The translations under genes and the position numbers were made by a program. A stretch of DNA of 64,000 nt, from contig KE332515.1 in assembly GCA_000413015.1 (NCBI GenBank), forward strand, positions 655,092 to 719,091, read 5' to 3'. Positions 17,873 through 26,065 of the stretch are shown piece after piece. The notes beneath the pieces are model-generated. The model searched no databases and was not told where the DNA came from. It saw only the letters and a list, made by a program, of their open reading frames with translations. How positions within the stretch are numbered: the stretch's first letter is position 1; every line of letters starts with the position of its first letter. Source of the DNA: Treponema socranskii subsp. paredis ATCC 35535. GTDB taxonomy: Bacteria > Spirochaetota > Spirochaetia > Treponematales > Treponemataceae.

Positions 17873-19252
17873 CTAATCCTGCAGTCTGATCGTCCGCGAC
17901 AATTCTCCGCGTCCGCTCGTCCGCCAGCACGCCGGCTGTGCGATGTCGTTGCCTCCGGTAAATCCCGCAGGCGGTTTTATGCCGCTCGCCGAATATCGGG
18001 GGACGGAAGCCGAAAGCGCTTTTCCGAGCGAGCCGATTTTTTGATTCGCCTGTTCGCGGACGGAAGGAGCGCCGACCGCAACGGGAACTTTTTCCGCATC
18101 CGCATCGACGGAATCGAAAAGACTCGTTTCAGCGGCGGAGGAAAGCTTTTGCCGCATGCTTTCGAAACCGCGGCCGCCGAGTATATCGGAAAATTCGTCG
18201 CTCGTGACGACGGACGAATCGCGCAAAACGGAAGCGGACGAAGATGCGTCTTCATCGGCTCCCCTTTCAAAGCCCGTATGAAATCCGGTTGCAATGACGG
18301 TAACGCTAACGCTTTCGCCGAGAGAAGGATCGATGGCTTGTCCCCACAAAATATTCGCACCGGGATCGATAGAAGCTCTGACGACTTTCATGATTTCCGA
18401 TACTTCGAGCATGGATATGTCGCCGCTCGAGCAGATATTGATGAGAACGCTCTTCGCTCCGTCTATGCTCGTATCTTCGAGCAGCGGATTTTTAATCGCC
18501 TTTGTTGCAGCGTCGACGGCGCGGTTTTCGCCGCTCGCATGACCGACGCCCAGTATCGCTTCTCCCTGTCCGAGCATCGTATTTTTGACGTCGGTAAAAT
18601 CGCGGTTTACGTCTCCCGGCTTTGTGATGATATTCGAAATGCCTTCGACGCCCTGACGCAAAACATCGTCCGCGACGAGGAAAGCTTGCCGTATGGGCAT
18701 ATTTTTATCGACGACTTTCAAAAGCTGCTGATTCGGAATGACGATGAGAGAATCGACGTTTTCATGCAAACGGTTGATGCCTTCGCGCGCTTGACGCATG
18801 CGTACCGGTCCTTCGAATTCGAAGGGAGTCGTAACGACGCCGACGGTGAGTACGCCGAGACTGCGCGCGATGCGGGCGACGACGGGAGCCGATCCCGTGC
18901 CCGTGCCGCCTCCCATACCGGCAGTGATAAAGACCATGTCGGTGCCTTCGAGCAAATTGGCGATCGCCTCTTTATCTTCTTCTGCGGCTTCTTCTCCGAC
19001 TTTCGGATTGCCTCCGGCGCCGAGTCCCTTTGCAATCTTCCGTCCGATAGCGATCCGCGTCTGCGCTTTCGATCGGTTCAAATCCTGCACATCGGTATTC
19101 AATACGATAAAATCGACGTTCGCGATATCCGCATCGATCATACGGTTTACCGCATTCGATCCGCCGCCGCCGCAGCCGATGACTTTAATAACCGCGGGGC
19201 TCACCGCATCGAGGGCGGTACCGCTTTCATTGATCACCGAAAAATCCATCAT
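17873..19252 (-). CDS. ftsZ: Cell division protein FtsZ
   Basis: This 459-residue tubulin homologue has VIKVIGCGGGGSNAVNRMI at the N terminus, the GTP-binding signature GGGTGTGSAP near residues 114-123, and the T7 catalytic loop region (NRDFTDVKNTML). The GTPase and C-terminal domains are followed by a variable linker (about residues 330-430). The last residues around NDIAQPACWR probably serve as the FtsA/ZipA-binding tail. It polymerises into the Z ring. GGGAGG precedes the first ATG (19252) of a tandem ATG pair. It lies 25 bp after ftsA. Confidence 0.98.
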   Translation of the reverse strand: MMDFSVINESGTALDAVSPAVIKVIGCGGGGSNAVNRMIDADIANVDFIVLNTDVQDLNRSKAQTRIAIGRKIAKGLGAGGNPKVGEEAAEEDKEAIANLLEGTDMVFITAGMGGGTGTGSAPVVARIARSLGVLTVGVVTTPFEFEGPVRMRQAREGINRLHENVDSLIVIPNQQLLKVVDKNMPIRQAFLVADDVLRQGVEGISNIITKPGDVNRDFTDVKNTMLGQGEAILGVGHASGENRAVDAATKAIKNPLLEDTSIDGAKSVLINICSSGDISMLEVSEIMKVVRASIDPGANILWGQAIDPSLGESVSVTVIATGFHTGFERGADEDASSSASVLRDSSVVTSDEFSDILGGRGFESMRQKLSSAAETSLFDSVDADAEKVPVAVGAPSVREQANQKIGSLGKALSASVPRYSASGIKPPAGFTGGNDIAQPACWRTSGRGELSRTIRLQD

Positions 19253-19277
19253 GTTTTCCTCCCAACCCTTTTTCCCC

Positions 19278-20519
19278 TCAGAAAAATGATTTTTTCAACC
19301 TTGTCAACAGATTTTCTTTTTTTCCGCTCTCTTCCGACGAAAAAAGTTTTTTATTTTTACGGCCGTTCTTTTCCTGAACGGCATTTTTATTTGCAATCAC
19401 GAGCCCTATCACCGTAGCGAATTCGGGGCGCCGGTATTCGGCTTCCGCGCCTCCGAGTTTTTCAGGCGTGCCGATCCGCACCGCGCTCGTTCCGAAAACC
19501 GCCTGTGCGCATTCGACCACGCCTTCCATCTGCGCGCCTCCTCCGGTCAAAATGATATTGCCGGAAAGGCGGCGGATATTCGAATTGCTGATGACGGCGC
19601 TCCGCACCATCGAAAAAATTTCTTCGACGCGCGGCTGAATGATAGTGCACAGTTCGGTCTGCGTCGTAAGCTCGGGATCCCTTCCGCCGACGCCCGGTAT
19701 TATCACTTCGCGGTCGATTTCGATATTGTCGATAAAGCAGCATCCCGATTCGATTTTTATCTTTTCCGCAGCCGATACCGGTATGCCCTTTACGATCGCG
19801 ATATCGTTCGTAACGAGGTTTCCGCCGACGGGAATGGACACCGTACACACGGGCGCCCCTCCCAAAAGCACGAGTACGTCGGTCGTTCCCGCACCCATAT
19901 CGATGAGGATGGAACCGAGATCCATTTCGTCGTCGTGAACGACAGCCTGCGTCGCTGCAAGCGTTTTCAGCATAATGCCCGACGATTCGTAGCCCGCGCG
20001 GCTCACGCAGCGTTTGATGTTTTGTATCGTCGTCTTTGAAGCGGTGATCACGTGCACGTCCGCTTCGAGACGGGCGCACATCATATTCGTCGGGTCTTTT
20101 ATATTTTTCAAATTGTCGACGGTAAAAGACTGGGCGACGACGTGCAGCAATTCTCTGTCTTGAGGAATAAAAACCGCGCGCGCATTATCGATCGCCCGCT
20201 CTATGTCGCCCCTCGTCACTTCCCTCGGAGGCCGCCCGGGTTCGGTCACGGGCGTTATGCCCCGCTGATTCAAACCTTCGATCTGCGTACCGCCGATGCC
20301 GATCGCACATTTGGTCACTTCGGCTCCGGCATTTTGTTCGGCGTTTTCAACCGCTTCTTTTATTGCGGCGGCGGCGTCTTCGATATTGACGATGACTCCG
20401 TTTCGGAGCCCCACCGACTTTCTCGAAGCCGTCCCTGCGATTTCAATGCCGCCCGAATCGTTCAGTTCTCCGATCGCGACGCGTATATGGTTCGTACCGA
20501 TATCAAGACCGACAATCAT
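19278..20519 (-). CDS. ftsA: Cell division protein FtsA
   Basis: This 413-residue actin-like ATPase has MIVGLDIGTNHIRVAIGEL (phosphate 1), the SHS2/1C region around residues 85-160, LIDMGAGTTDVLVLLGG (phosphate 2) and NIILTGGGAQMEGV (adenosine motif). The basic, hydrophobic C terminus (LLTRLKKSFF) is the expected membrane-targeting amphipathic helix. It tethers FtsZ to the inner membrane. It lies between ftsQ and ftsZ with short spacers. Confidence 0.97.
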   Translation of the reverse strand: MIVGLDIGTNHIRVAIGELNDSGGIEIAGTASRKSVGLRNGVIVNIEDAAAAIKEAVENAEQNAGAEVTKCAIGIGGTQIEGLNQRGITPVTEPGRPPREVTRGDIERAIDNARAVFIPQDRELLHVVAQSFTVDNLKNIKDPTNMMCARLEADVHVITASKTTIQNIKRCVSRAGYESSGIMLKTLAATQAVVHDDEMDLGSILIDMGAGTTDVLVLLGGAPVCTVSIPVGGNLVTNDIAIVKGIPVSAAEKIKIESGCCFIDNIEIDREVIIPGVGGRDPELTTQTELCTIIQPRVEEIFSMVRSAVISNSNIRRLSGNIILTGGGAQMEGVVECAQAVFGTSAVRIGTPEKLGGAEAEYRRPEFATVIGLVIANKNAVQEKNGRKNKKLFSSEESGKKENLLTRLKKSFF

Positions 20520-20536
20520 ACCTGCTCATCCTCGCT

Positions 20537-21340
20537 TCAGCGCGTCCGGTAAGAAACGGAGCCGTAACGCAGATCGATTTCCGATACGTCAGGCTCGATC
20601 GAATTGACGACGTCGAGCACAACCATCATATACTGTAACGCGTCTTCGTTCAATGCGCGGTCGGTCAGCACGCGCATCCTCGTGTGCGCAGGGATAAGCG
20701 CGAGTTCGTAGTTTCCGTATTCTTTCGGAACGACGCAGATTTCCGCGAGCGCGGCAAAATAGCGCCTGTCGCGGTTTTGAATTTCCGAAATCTGTTCGAT
20801 AAGCGTGCGGTACTTTGCAGGGATCCGCATACCTTCCGAAAGGTGTTCTATCGGAAGCCCTGAGATGATCGGCACGGCTCCGCTTTTTCTGTCGACAGCC
20901 GCATCGTCGAAGAGCACTCCGTTTTTATCGATGCACACGGGAATGCTTCTTCCCGCAGACGAAACGAAAGTCATGGCGACGCTTTCGCGTTCGGCGATGC
21001 GCACGAATATTTTGTCGGGAAAACGCTTCGACACGGTAACCGAATCGATCACCGGCACCGACGATAAAATCGAAACGGCTTCTTCGGCGTTGAATGAAAA
21101 CCAGTTCGCACCGTACATCGGCTGCAAGAGCGAGCGCACTTGTTCGTCGGAAAGCGAGCGTTCCCCGCCGATGACGATCTTCGGAGCGTGCATGCTCGGA
21201 AGGGCGAATTTATAGACGACGATTTCGATCAAAAAAATTACGCAAAAAACAAAAAAGAGCGTGACAACTATTTTCGTCTTTACATCGCTTTTCGTTTCGG
21301 TTTTTCCGGCGGCAAAGCCCGCCATGCTCACATCACTCAT
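20537..21340 (-). CDS. ftsQ: Cell division protein FtsQ/DivIB
   Basis: This bitopic protein of about 267 residues has a basic N-terminal tail, one membrane helix (KIVVTLFFVFCVIFLIEIVV), then a POTRA domain (IGGERSLSDEQVRSLL ... VPVIDSVTVSKRFPDKIFVRI) and the FtsQ beta domain. It links early and late divisome proteins on the periplasmic side. The start is chosen at ATG 21340, where an AGGGA lies just upstream and the overlap with the ftsW stop is 8 nt. In-frame ATGs at 21352 and 21367 are alternatives. Confidence 0.9.
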   Translation of the reverse strand: MSDVSMAGFAAGKTETKSDVKTKIVVTLFFVFCVIFLIEIVVYKFALPSMHAPKIVIGGERSLSDEQVRSLLQPMYGANWFSFNAEEAVSILSSVPVIDSVTVSKRFPDKIFVRIAERESVAMTFVSSAGRSIPVCIDKNGVLFDDAAVDRKSGAVPIISGLPIEHLSEGMRIPAKYRTLIEQISEIQNRDRRYFAALAEICVVPKEYGNYELALIPAHTRMRVLTDRALNEDALQYMMVVLDVVNSIEPDVSEIDLRYGSVSYRTR

Positions 21341-22514
21341 TCTGTCCCTCATAGACGGCATCTTCAAATTCGTTTTCGTCTTCTTCCGCCGTACAACGCG
21401 ACGCGTTGACGATAAAGCCGCACATACAAAACGTTACGATTATCGACGAACCGCCGAGCGAAAAAAACGGCAGCGGTATGCCGGTTGCCGGAAGAGCCCC
21501 GCAGACGACGGCGCAGTTCATCAGCGACTGCAGCGTTACTGCGGCGACACAGCCGAACGACGCATAGGCGGCGAAACGGTTTTTACAGACGAACGACGAC
21601 CTCAATCCGCGCCATGCGAAAGCTGCGAGCATGGCAAAGTACAAAAGCACGCCGAAAAACCCCATCGCTTCGGCCCAGCCGGCGAATATGTAGTCCGCCT
21701 GTACTTCGGGAATACTGTTTATCCACACGAGACCGCTCCCGATGCCGCTGCCCCAAAAACCGCCGGAACTGATCGCGCGCTTTGCCGCAATGCTTTGATA
21801 ATTGTACGTGCGCACGTGTTCTTCCGGCCGCAAAAATCCGATGATGCGTTCGATCCGATACGGCTCCTGCAAAATCATAAAAACGAGAGCCGGAACGATA
21901 AGGAGGAGCGCAGGCGGAAGCCACGTAAGCTTTGCACCCGACGCAAAAAACATCAACAGACCTATACAAAAAATAAAAACGCTCGTGGAAAAATCGCGCT
22001 GAAAAAACACGAGGAGCGAAACGAAAGTCAAACCGATGACGGCCGGCAGCACCGATTTTTCGTCGGGGTTTTCGATACGCGCCTGCTTGTCGAAAAAATT
22101 CGCAAGAAAGAGGATGAGCGCAAATTTTGCGAATTCGGACGGCTGCAGCGTAAATGCAAAAGGCATGCGTATCCACCGATGTGCGCCGTTCCTTTCAACG
22201 GCAATGCCCGGAACGAAGGTCAAAAGACAGAGTACGATCACACCGAGTACGAAAACGGGCAAAATCTTTTTAATAATTTTTATACGCACGCTCGCAAACA
22301 AAAAAAATCCCGCAAGAGAAGCGGCGATGCTCACGAGCTGCCGCTTTACAAAATAAAACGGATTGCCGAACATACGTTCTGCGTAATTTTGAGAGCATAC
22401 GAAAAGCGCAAAGATACCGAAACCGCACAAAAGGATGACGCATGCAATAAAAGCGGAATCGCTTTTTCGGTACGACGAAACGGGCTTGTCGGCGAGGAAA
22501 AGATAATCACGCAT
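21333..22514 (-). CDS. ftsW: Lipid II polymerase/SEDS protein FtsW
   Basis: This protein of about 393 residues is very hydrophobic, with some ten membrane helices of the RodA/FtsW/SpoVE family. Typical motifs are RWIRMPFAFTLQPSEFAKFA, IAAKRAISSGGFWGSGIGSG and VQADYIFAGWAEAMGF. It polymerises septal peptidoglycan with a class B PBP, which is not encoded here. Start ATG 22514 overlaps the murF stop by 8 nt; an in-frame ATG at 22553 lies deeper in murF and was rejected. Confidence 0.95.
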   Translation of the reverse strand: MRDYLFLADKPVSSYRKSDSAFIACVILLCGFGIFALFVCSQNYAERMFGNPFYFVKRQLVSIAASLAGFFLFASVRIKIIKKILPVFVLGVIVLCLLTFVPGIAVERNGAHRWIRMPFAFTLQPSEFAKFALILFLANFFDKQARIENPDEKSVLPAVIGLTFVSLLVFFQRDFSTSVFIFCIGLLMFFASGAKLTWLPPALLLIVPALVFMILQEPYRIERIIGFLRPEEHVRTYNYQSIAAKRAISSGGFWGSGIGSGLVWINSIPEVQADYIFAGWAEAMGFFGVLLYFAMLAAFAWRGLRSSFVCKNRFAAYASFGCVAAVTLQSLMNCAVVCGALPATGIPLPFFSLGGSSIIVTFCMCGFIVNASRCTAEEDENEFEDAVYEGQNE

Positions 22515-23967
22515 CGCGCCCCTCCGCCGCAACGAGCGGAACGATCCGCTCAAGCGCCATACCGCGGGATCCCTTCAAAAGAAGCAAATCCCCGTCGGAA
22601 GCGTTTGCAAGGATAAAATCCGCCGCTTCACGCATCGCGTTTTCGGAAGAGCCTGCAATATACAGCGCGCCCGTAAAGCCCGAAGCAAGGGCGGCATCGT
22701 AAGCGTATTTCATGTCCGTGCCGATAAATACGATTTTATACGCGTTCGCTTTGCACGCATCTCTGCCCGCTTTCTCATGCACGCCGCGGGATGCTTCTCC
22801 GAGTTCGAGCATATCGCCGAGTACGTATATCCTCCGCTCGACGTTTTTTGCGGACGCGCAAAATGAGAGAACGCCGGCAGTCGATTCGGCATTCGCGTTG
22901 TAACAGTCTTTGACGAGCGTAACGCTCTTTCCGTTTTTCAATGCGACAGTCCCGCTTTCGCTCCTTCCCGAAACGCCGCCGAAAGACGAAAGCGCCGTTT
23001 TGATTTCGGCATCGCTTACGCCGAAATATTTTCCGACGGCGACGGCGGCAAGAGCGTTTTCATAATTGTACATACCGGGAAGCTTGAAATGTACGCGCTC
23101 CCCTCCGACGGAAAAAACCGTCCCCGCAAGACCCTCGTCGGACACGAGAGAGACGCCGCTTTTTTCGGCGCTCACGTCGCCTCCGAAATAGACGATTTGT
23201 CCTTTGCAGTTTTCGATTAAAAACGGTGCGAAAACGTCCGATGCGGGAACAAAGGCCGCACCGCTTGAAGGAATATAATCGAATATTTTCCGCTTTTCGG
23301 CGGCGATATTTTTTTTGCTCCCCAGTATGCCGATATGCGCGCTTCCGATATTCGTAATGAGGGCGTATTCGGGTTTTAAAACGCCGGCGATTTCCCCGAT
23401 TTCGTTCGGCCGATTCATGCCCATTTCGAATACGCCGATTTCATCCGTATCCCTGATTTTAAAAACGGAAAGCGGCAGCCCCGTTTCGGAATTGAAATTG
23501 CCGTCGCTCGAAACGACTCGATATTTTTGTTTTAAAACCGCAACGACGAGTTCTTTTGTCGTCGTCTTTCCGCTCGAACCCGTAATGCCGATTTTTTTCA
23601 AGCGCGGAAATTTTGCGACATAGGCGGCCGCCGCATCCTGCAGCGCGTACAGCGTATCGGAGACGATTACAAAAAACGCAAGAGGATATTTTTCCGCCAA
23701 AAGCGAATACGCGCGCTCATCGCCTGAATATTCGCTTTCGTTGATGAAAACAGCGGATGCTCCCTTTGCAAGAGACTCGGGAATATAGGCGTGACCGTTT
23801 TGCACGGTACCGACGAGCGGAACGAAAAGACTGCCCGGGACGACAAAGCGGCTGTCGGTCGTAACTGAAGAAAAACAAAATCGGCTTTCGGCTGTGCTGC
23901 GTCCGACACATTTACCGCGGACGGCAGCGACGAGCTCATTTCGCTCCATCAGACTTTGCACTGCCAT
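22507..23967 (-). CDS. murF: UDP-N-acetylmuramoyl-tripeptide--D-alanyl-D-alanine ligase MurF
   Basis: This protein of up to 486 residues is a Mur ligase. It has an N-terminal UDP-binding domain, the ATP loop KIGITGSSGKTTTKELV, then GVFEMGMNRPNEIG, NIGSAHIG, and the C-terminal domain with VKDCYNANAEST and YVLGDMLELG. It adds D-Ala-D-Ala to the peptidoglycan precursor in the cytoplasm. The start is ambiguous: ATG 23967 sits almost on top of an AGGGG motif, while in-frame GTG 23961 has that motif at ideal spacing and may be the true start; ATG 23949 is a third option. It overlaps ftsL. Confidence 0.94.
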   Translation of the reverse strand: MAVQSLMERNELVAAVRGKCVGRSTAESRFCFSSVTTDSRFVVPGSLFVPLVGTVQNGHAYIPESLAKGASAVFINESEYSGDERAYSLLAEKYPLAFFVIVSDTLYALQDAAAAYVAKFPRLKKIGITGSSGKTTTKELVVAVLKQKYRVVSSDGNFNSETGLPLSVFKIRDTDEIGVFEMGMNRPNEIGEIAGVLKPEYALITNIGSAHIGILGSKKNIAAEKRKIFDYIPSSGAAFVPASDVFAPFLIENCKGQIVYFGGDVSAEKSGVSLVSDEGLAGTVFSVGGERVHFKLPGMYNYENALAAVAVGKYFGVSDAEIKTALSSFGGVSGRSESGTVALKNGKSVTLVKDCYNANAESTAGVLSFCASAKNVERRIYVLGDMLELGEASRGVHEKAGRDACKANAYKIVFIGTDMKYAYDAALASGFTGALYIAGSSENAMREAADFILANASDGDLLLLKGSRGMALERIVPLVAAEGRDA

Positions 23968-24259
23968 TCCCCTTCATTTCGACGCGGACGATATCGTCCG
24001 TCTGCGCTTTATGCATACCGAGTTCGTTTTCGGCTATTTTTTCGATACGCTCGGTACTCGCCAAAAGGCTTATATCCGTGACGAGTTTTTTATTTTCTTC
24101 GACGAGCGCTTCCTGTTTTTTTTCAAGCGCCGAAACTTCATCGGACAAATCTTCGTATTTTCTCGCCTGCATGCCGCCCGCGATAAGTAAAAGCGGAATC
24201 GAAAGCGCGATGAGGCAGACAACAAGCGTTTCGCGCACGCGGCCGTATTTTCGTTTCAT
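23936..24259 (-). CDS. ftsL: Cell division protein FtsL-like
   Basis: This 107-residue small bitopic protein has a basic N terminus (MKRKYGRVRE), one membrane helix (TLVVCLIALSIPLLLIAGG) and a periplasmic leucine-zipper-like coiled coil (YEDLSDEVSALEKKQEALVE...). The C-terminal part contains IEKIAENELGM, as in FtsL/DivIC proteins. It would bind FtsQ in the FtsQLB complex. Start 24259 has GGGAG five bases upstream. The call rests on topology plus position between rsmH and murF. Confidence 0.82.
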   Translation of the reverse strand: MKRKYGRVRETLVVCLIALSIPLLLIAGGMQARKYEDLSDEVSALEKKQEALVEENKKLVTDISLLASTERIEKIAENELGMHKAQTDDIVRVEMKGNGSAKSDGAK

Positions 24260-24269
24260 ATCCACTCCC

Positions 24270-24311
24270 ATAAAACTTTTGCAGAAAATTGCAATTTCCG
24301 AAAAAGTTTTC
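24270..24311 (-). repeat. Partial copy of the dispersed hairpin repeat ahead of ftsL
   Basis: Only the start-proximal hairpin of the repeat is present: AAAACTTTT pairs with AAAAGTTTT around a core with GCAATTTCCG. As at hslU and flaA, the stem runs directly into TTTTATGGGAG, the ribosome binding site of the next gene (ftsL). The rest of the element is replaced by the MITE-like sequence at 24317-24456. Confidence 0.7.
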
Positions 24312-24316
24312 GCATC

Positions 24317-24456
24317 GGGGCTGTCTCAAAAGTCGATTACTTTTTCGACAGCCTGTCGAGTTTAAAATTAAGTCTTTATATTGTAATGACTTAATTTTAA
24401 ACGTCGCATAGTACATCAAGGAAGCTGTCCAAAAACTGAAGTTTTTGGACAGCCCC
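24317..24456. mobile_element. MITE-like element with terminal inverted repeats, between rsmH and ftsL
   Basis: This 140-bp segment is bounded by GGGGCTGTC (24317-24325) and GACAGCCCC (24448-24456). The repeats extend imperfectly (GGGGCTGTCTCAAAAGT against GGGGCTGTCCAAAAACT). Inside are three hairpins: 24319-24353 (GGCTGTC/GACAGCC with an inner AAAAGT/ACTTTT stem), a perfect 15-bp inverted repeat GTTTAAAATTAAGTC at 24360-24374 with its complement at 24388-24402, and a perfect 14-bp stem at 24424-24453. No ORF is present. The ends resemble IS-type termini, so a non-autonomous element is likely. No clear target-site duplication is visible. Confidence 0.6.
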
Positions 24457-24474
24457 ATATTTATCGGTTCCCGA

Positions 24475-25449
24475 TTACACGGCAGTGCTTAAGCACCGCG
24501 CATCTTCGGCATCGCGCAGTTTTCGTACGACGCGAAGCTTCGCGCTCCGCGACGGCGAATTGACTGAAACTTCCGCCGCCGAGGGACTTACGGGTTTTTT
24601 CGTAAGTACTTCGGCGCACGGCGTCCCTCCGCAGCGGCAAGCCGGAACCTCGGGCGGACAGACGCAGGACTTTCCGAGATTCCGGAAATAATTTTTTACG
24701 ATGCGGTCTTCGAGCGAATGGAACGTAATCACGCCCATCTTCCCGCCCGCCTTCAAATCGTTGAACGCATCGTGCAGCGAGCGCGGAAGCCGCGCAAGTT
24801 CGCCGTTTACCGCAATGCGGAGCGCTTGAAAGGTGCGCGTCGCCGGATGTATCGATCCGTGCCGGTACTGCGGAGGCACCGCATCGTAAATAATATCGGC
24901 GAGCGCTTTCGACGAACGGATTTCCCCGCTCGCCCTCGCCTTTACGATAGCCCGCGCTATGCTGCGGCTCAGTTTTTCTTCGCCCCAGCGATATATCAAA
25001 TCGGCAAGCGCCCCTTCTTCGGTACCGTTTACGATATCGGCGGCGCTTTTTCCTCCCGACGGCGTAAGGCGCATATCGAGCGCTTCGTCGTGTCGAAACG
25101 AAAATCCCCTGCCCGACAATTCGTAGTGGTACATCGATATGCCCAAATCGAACAGTATGATATCGGGCTTCGGAAAATCCGCAGGGTAGGACGCGTAAAA
25201 ATCGTCGAACCAACCGTTGTAAAACATCGTCCGTTCCGCAAAGCATTCGAGCCGCTCTTTTGCACGCGCTAAAATGCCCGCATCGGCGTCGATGCCGATT
25301 ATCTTAATATTCGGGAATCGTGAAAGAAATGCGAATGAATGACCGCCTTCACCGAGCGTCGAGTCGCACATGACCGCTTTTTCGGCGCCGCACGGGGCAA
25401 GCAGTTCAAGACATTCCTGCAGTAAAACAGGCGTATGAATCGCTTCCAT
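24475..25449 (-). CDS. rsmH: 16S rRNA m4C1402 methyltransferase RsmH (MraW)
   Basis: This 324-residue SAM-dependent methyltransferase begins MEAIHTPVLLQECLELL. The SAM site DSTLGEGGHSFAFL is followed by IIGIDADAGILARAKERL, then DIILFDLGISMYHYE and the GRGFSFR motif. The C-terminal half has ATRTFQALRIAVNGEL and GVITFHSLEDRIVK. It N4-methylates C1402 of 16S rRNA. A GGGGAGG ribosome binding site precedes ATG 25449. It follows mraZ by 18 bp. Confidence 0.97.
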   Translation of the reverse strand: MEAIHTPVLLQECLELLAPCGAEKAVMCDSTLGEGGHSFAFLSRFPNIKIIGIDADAGILARAKERLECFAERTMFYNGWFDDFYASYPADFPKPDIILFDLGISMYHYELSGRGFSFRHDEALDMRLTPSGGKSAADIVNGTEEGALADLIYRWGEEKLSRSIARAIVKARASGEIRSSKALADIIYDAVPPQYRHGSIHPATRTFQALRIAVNGELARLPRSLHDAFNDLKAGGKMGVITFHSLEDRIVKNYFRNLGKSCVCPPEVPACRCGGTPCAEVLTKKPVSPSAAEVSVNSPSRSAKLRVVRKLRDAEDARCLSTAV

Positions 25450-25467
25450 GCGCTTTCCTCCCCTGCG

Positions 25468-25911
25468 CTAAAAAAAGATCGAACCGAGCTCTTCCGCAGC
25501 CCCGCGGAACGACGCTTCGCTTTCCTCGATATAGTGCCGATAACTTTCCGCGTCCCACAGCTCGATGTATTTGCTGACGCCGAGCAAAATGCAGTCTTTG
25601 GAAAGCGCGGCATATTCGCGCAGACTTTGAGGGATCGAAAGCCGCCCCGATTTATCGAACTCAAGTTCCTGCGCCGGCGCCACAAACCTCCTGAGTACGA
25701 GGCGGTTTTTTTCGCTGAACGGAGACGCGGCTTCCATGAGTTTCGAAGAAACGGTTTTCCATTCTTCGGGAGTAAAAAGCCATAGGCAGCGGTCAAGAGC
25801 CTGCGTCACGATGAGCACGTTTCCGACAAGTTCGGAACGCAGTTTGGCGGGAAAGAGAATTCTTCCCTTTTCGTCAAGCGTATTCCGAAATTCCCCTGTC
25901 AGCATACTCAT
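25468..25911 (-). CDS. mraZ: Transcriptional regulator MraZ
   Basis: This 147-residue protein has two SpoVT/AbrB-type domains. The first is FRNTLDEKGRILFPAKLRSEL; the second is LEFDKSGRLSIPQSLREYA, with the expected D-x-x-G-R residues. MraZ forms a ring and binds repeated TGGG boxes ahead of its own operon. Start ATG 25911 is chosen because the conserved domain begins right after it and the phased TGGG boxes end directly on it; an in-frame codon at 25953 would put the operator inside the gene. ATG 25905 is also possible. It is the first gene of the division operon. Confidence 0.95.
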   Translation of the reverse strand: MSMLTGEFRNTLDEKGRILFPAKLRSELVGNVLIVTQALDRCLWLFTPEEWKTVSSKLMEAASPFSEKNRLVLRRFVAPAQELEFDKSGRLSIPQSLREYAALSKDCILLGVSKYIELWDAESYRHYIEESEASFRGAAEELGSIFF

Positions 25912-25912
25912 G

Positions 25913-25946
25913 CCACTGCCTACCACTTTTCCCCAGTAATTCCCAC
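25913..25946 (-). promoter_or_regulatory. MraZ operator: four TGG(G) boxes in 10-bp phase
   Basis: On the minus strand, boxes TGGGA, TGGGG, TGGTA and TGGC start exactly 10 bp apart (matching plus-strand CCA at 25943-25945, 25933-25935, 25923-25925 and 25913-25915). MraZ of other bacteria binds TGGGN direct repeats spaced this way ahead of mraZ. The boxes lie between the promoter and the start codon and cover the ribosome binding region, consistent with autorepression. Confidence 0.85.
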
Positions 25947-25955
25947 TTAGCAACT

Positions 25956-25983
25956 ATTTTATAATAAAAACATCGAATGTCAA
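25956..25983 (-). promoter_or_regulatory. Promoter of the mraZ/division operon
   Basis: A minus-strand TTGACA (plus 25978-25983), a 16-bp spacer, then TAAAAT (plus 25956-25961) within TATAAAAT. This is a near-consensus sigma70 promoter. The predicted transcription start falls just ahead of the first MraZ box. It is the only strong promoter seen for the division genes. Confidence 0.8.
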
Positions 25984-26013
25984 CGGATAAAATACCTTTT
26001 TTTACAAAGAAAT

Positions 26014-26042
26014 TTGCAATATTTACCGATTAGCTATATAAT
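26014..26042 (+). promoter_or_regulatory. Promoter of the conserved hypothetical gene at 26066
   Basis: TTGCAA (26014-26019), 17-bp spacer, TATAAT (26037-26042). It is divergent from the mraZ promoter, with about 30 bp between the two -35 boxes. The leader to ATG 26066 is short, about 17 nt. Confidence 0.75.
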
Positions 26043-26065
26043 TGTATTGTGGAATTCGAAAAATA

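Noticed and set aside
18041-19417. Long plus-strand open frame antisense to ftsZ
   Set aside because: No family similarity, no ribosome binding site and full overlap with ftsZ. The same applies to other long antisense frames over fliI, topA, murF, fapA and nadE.
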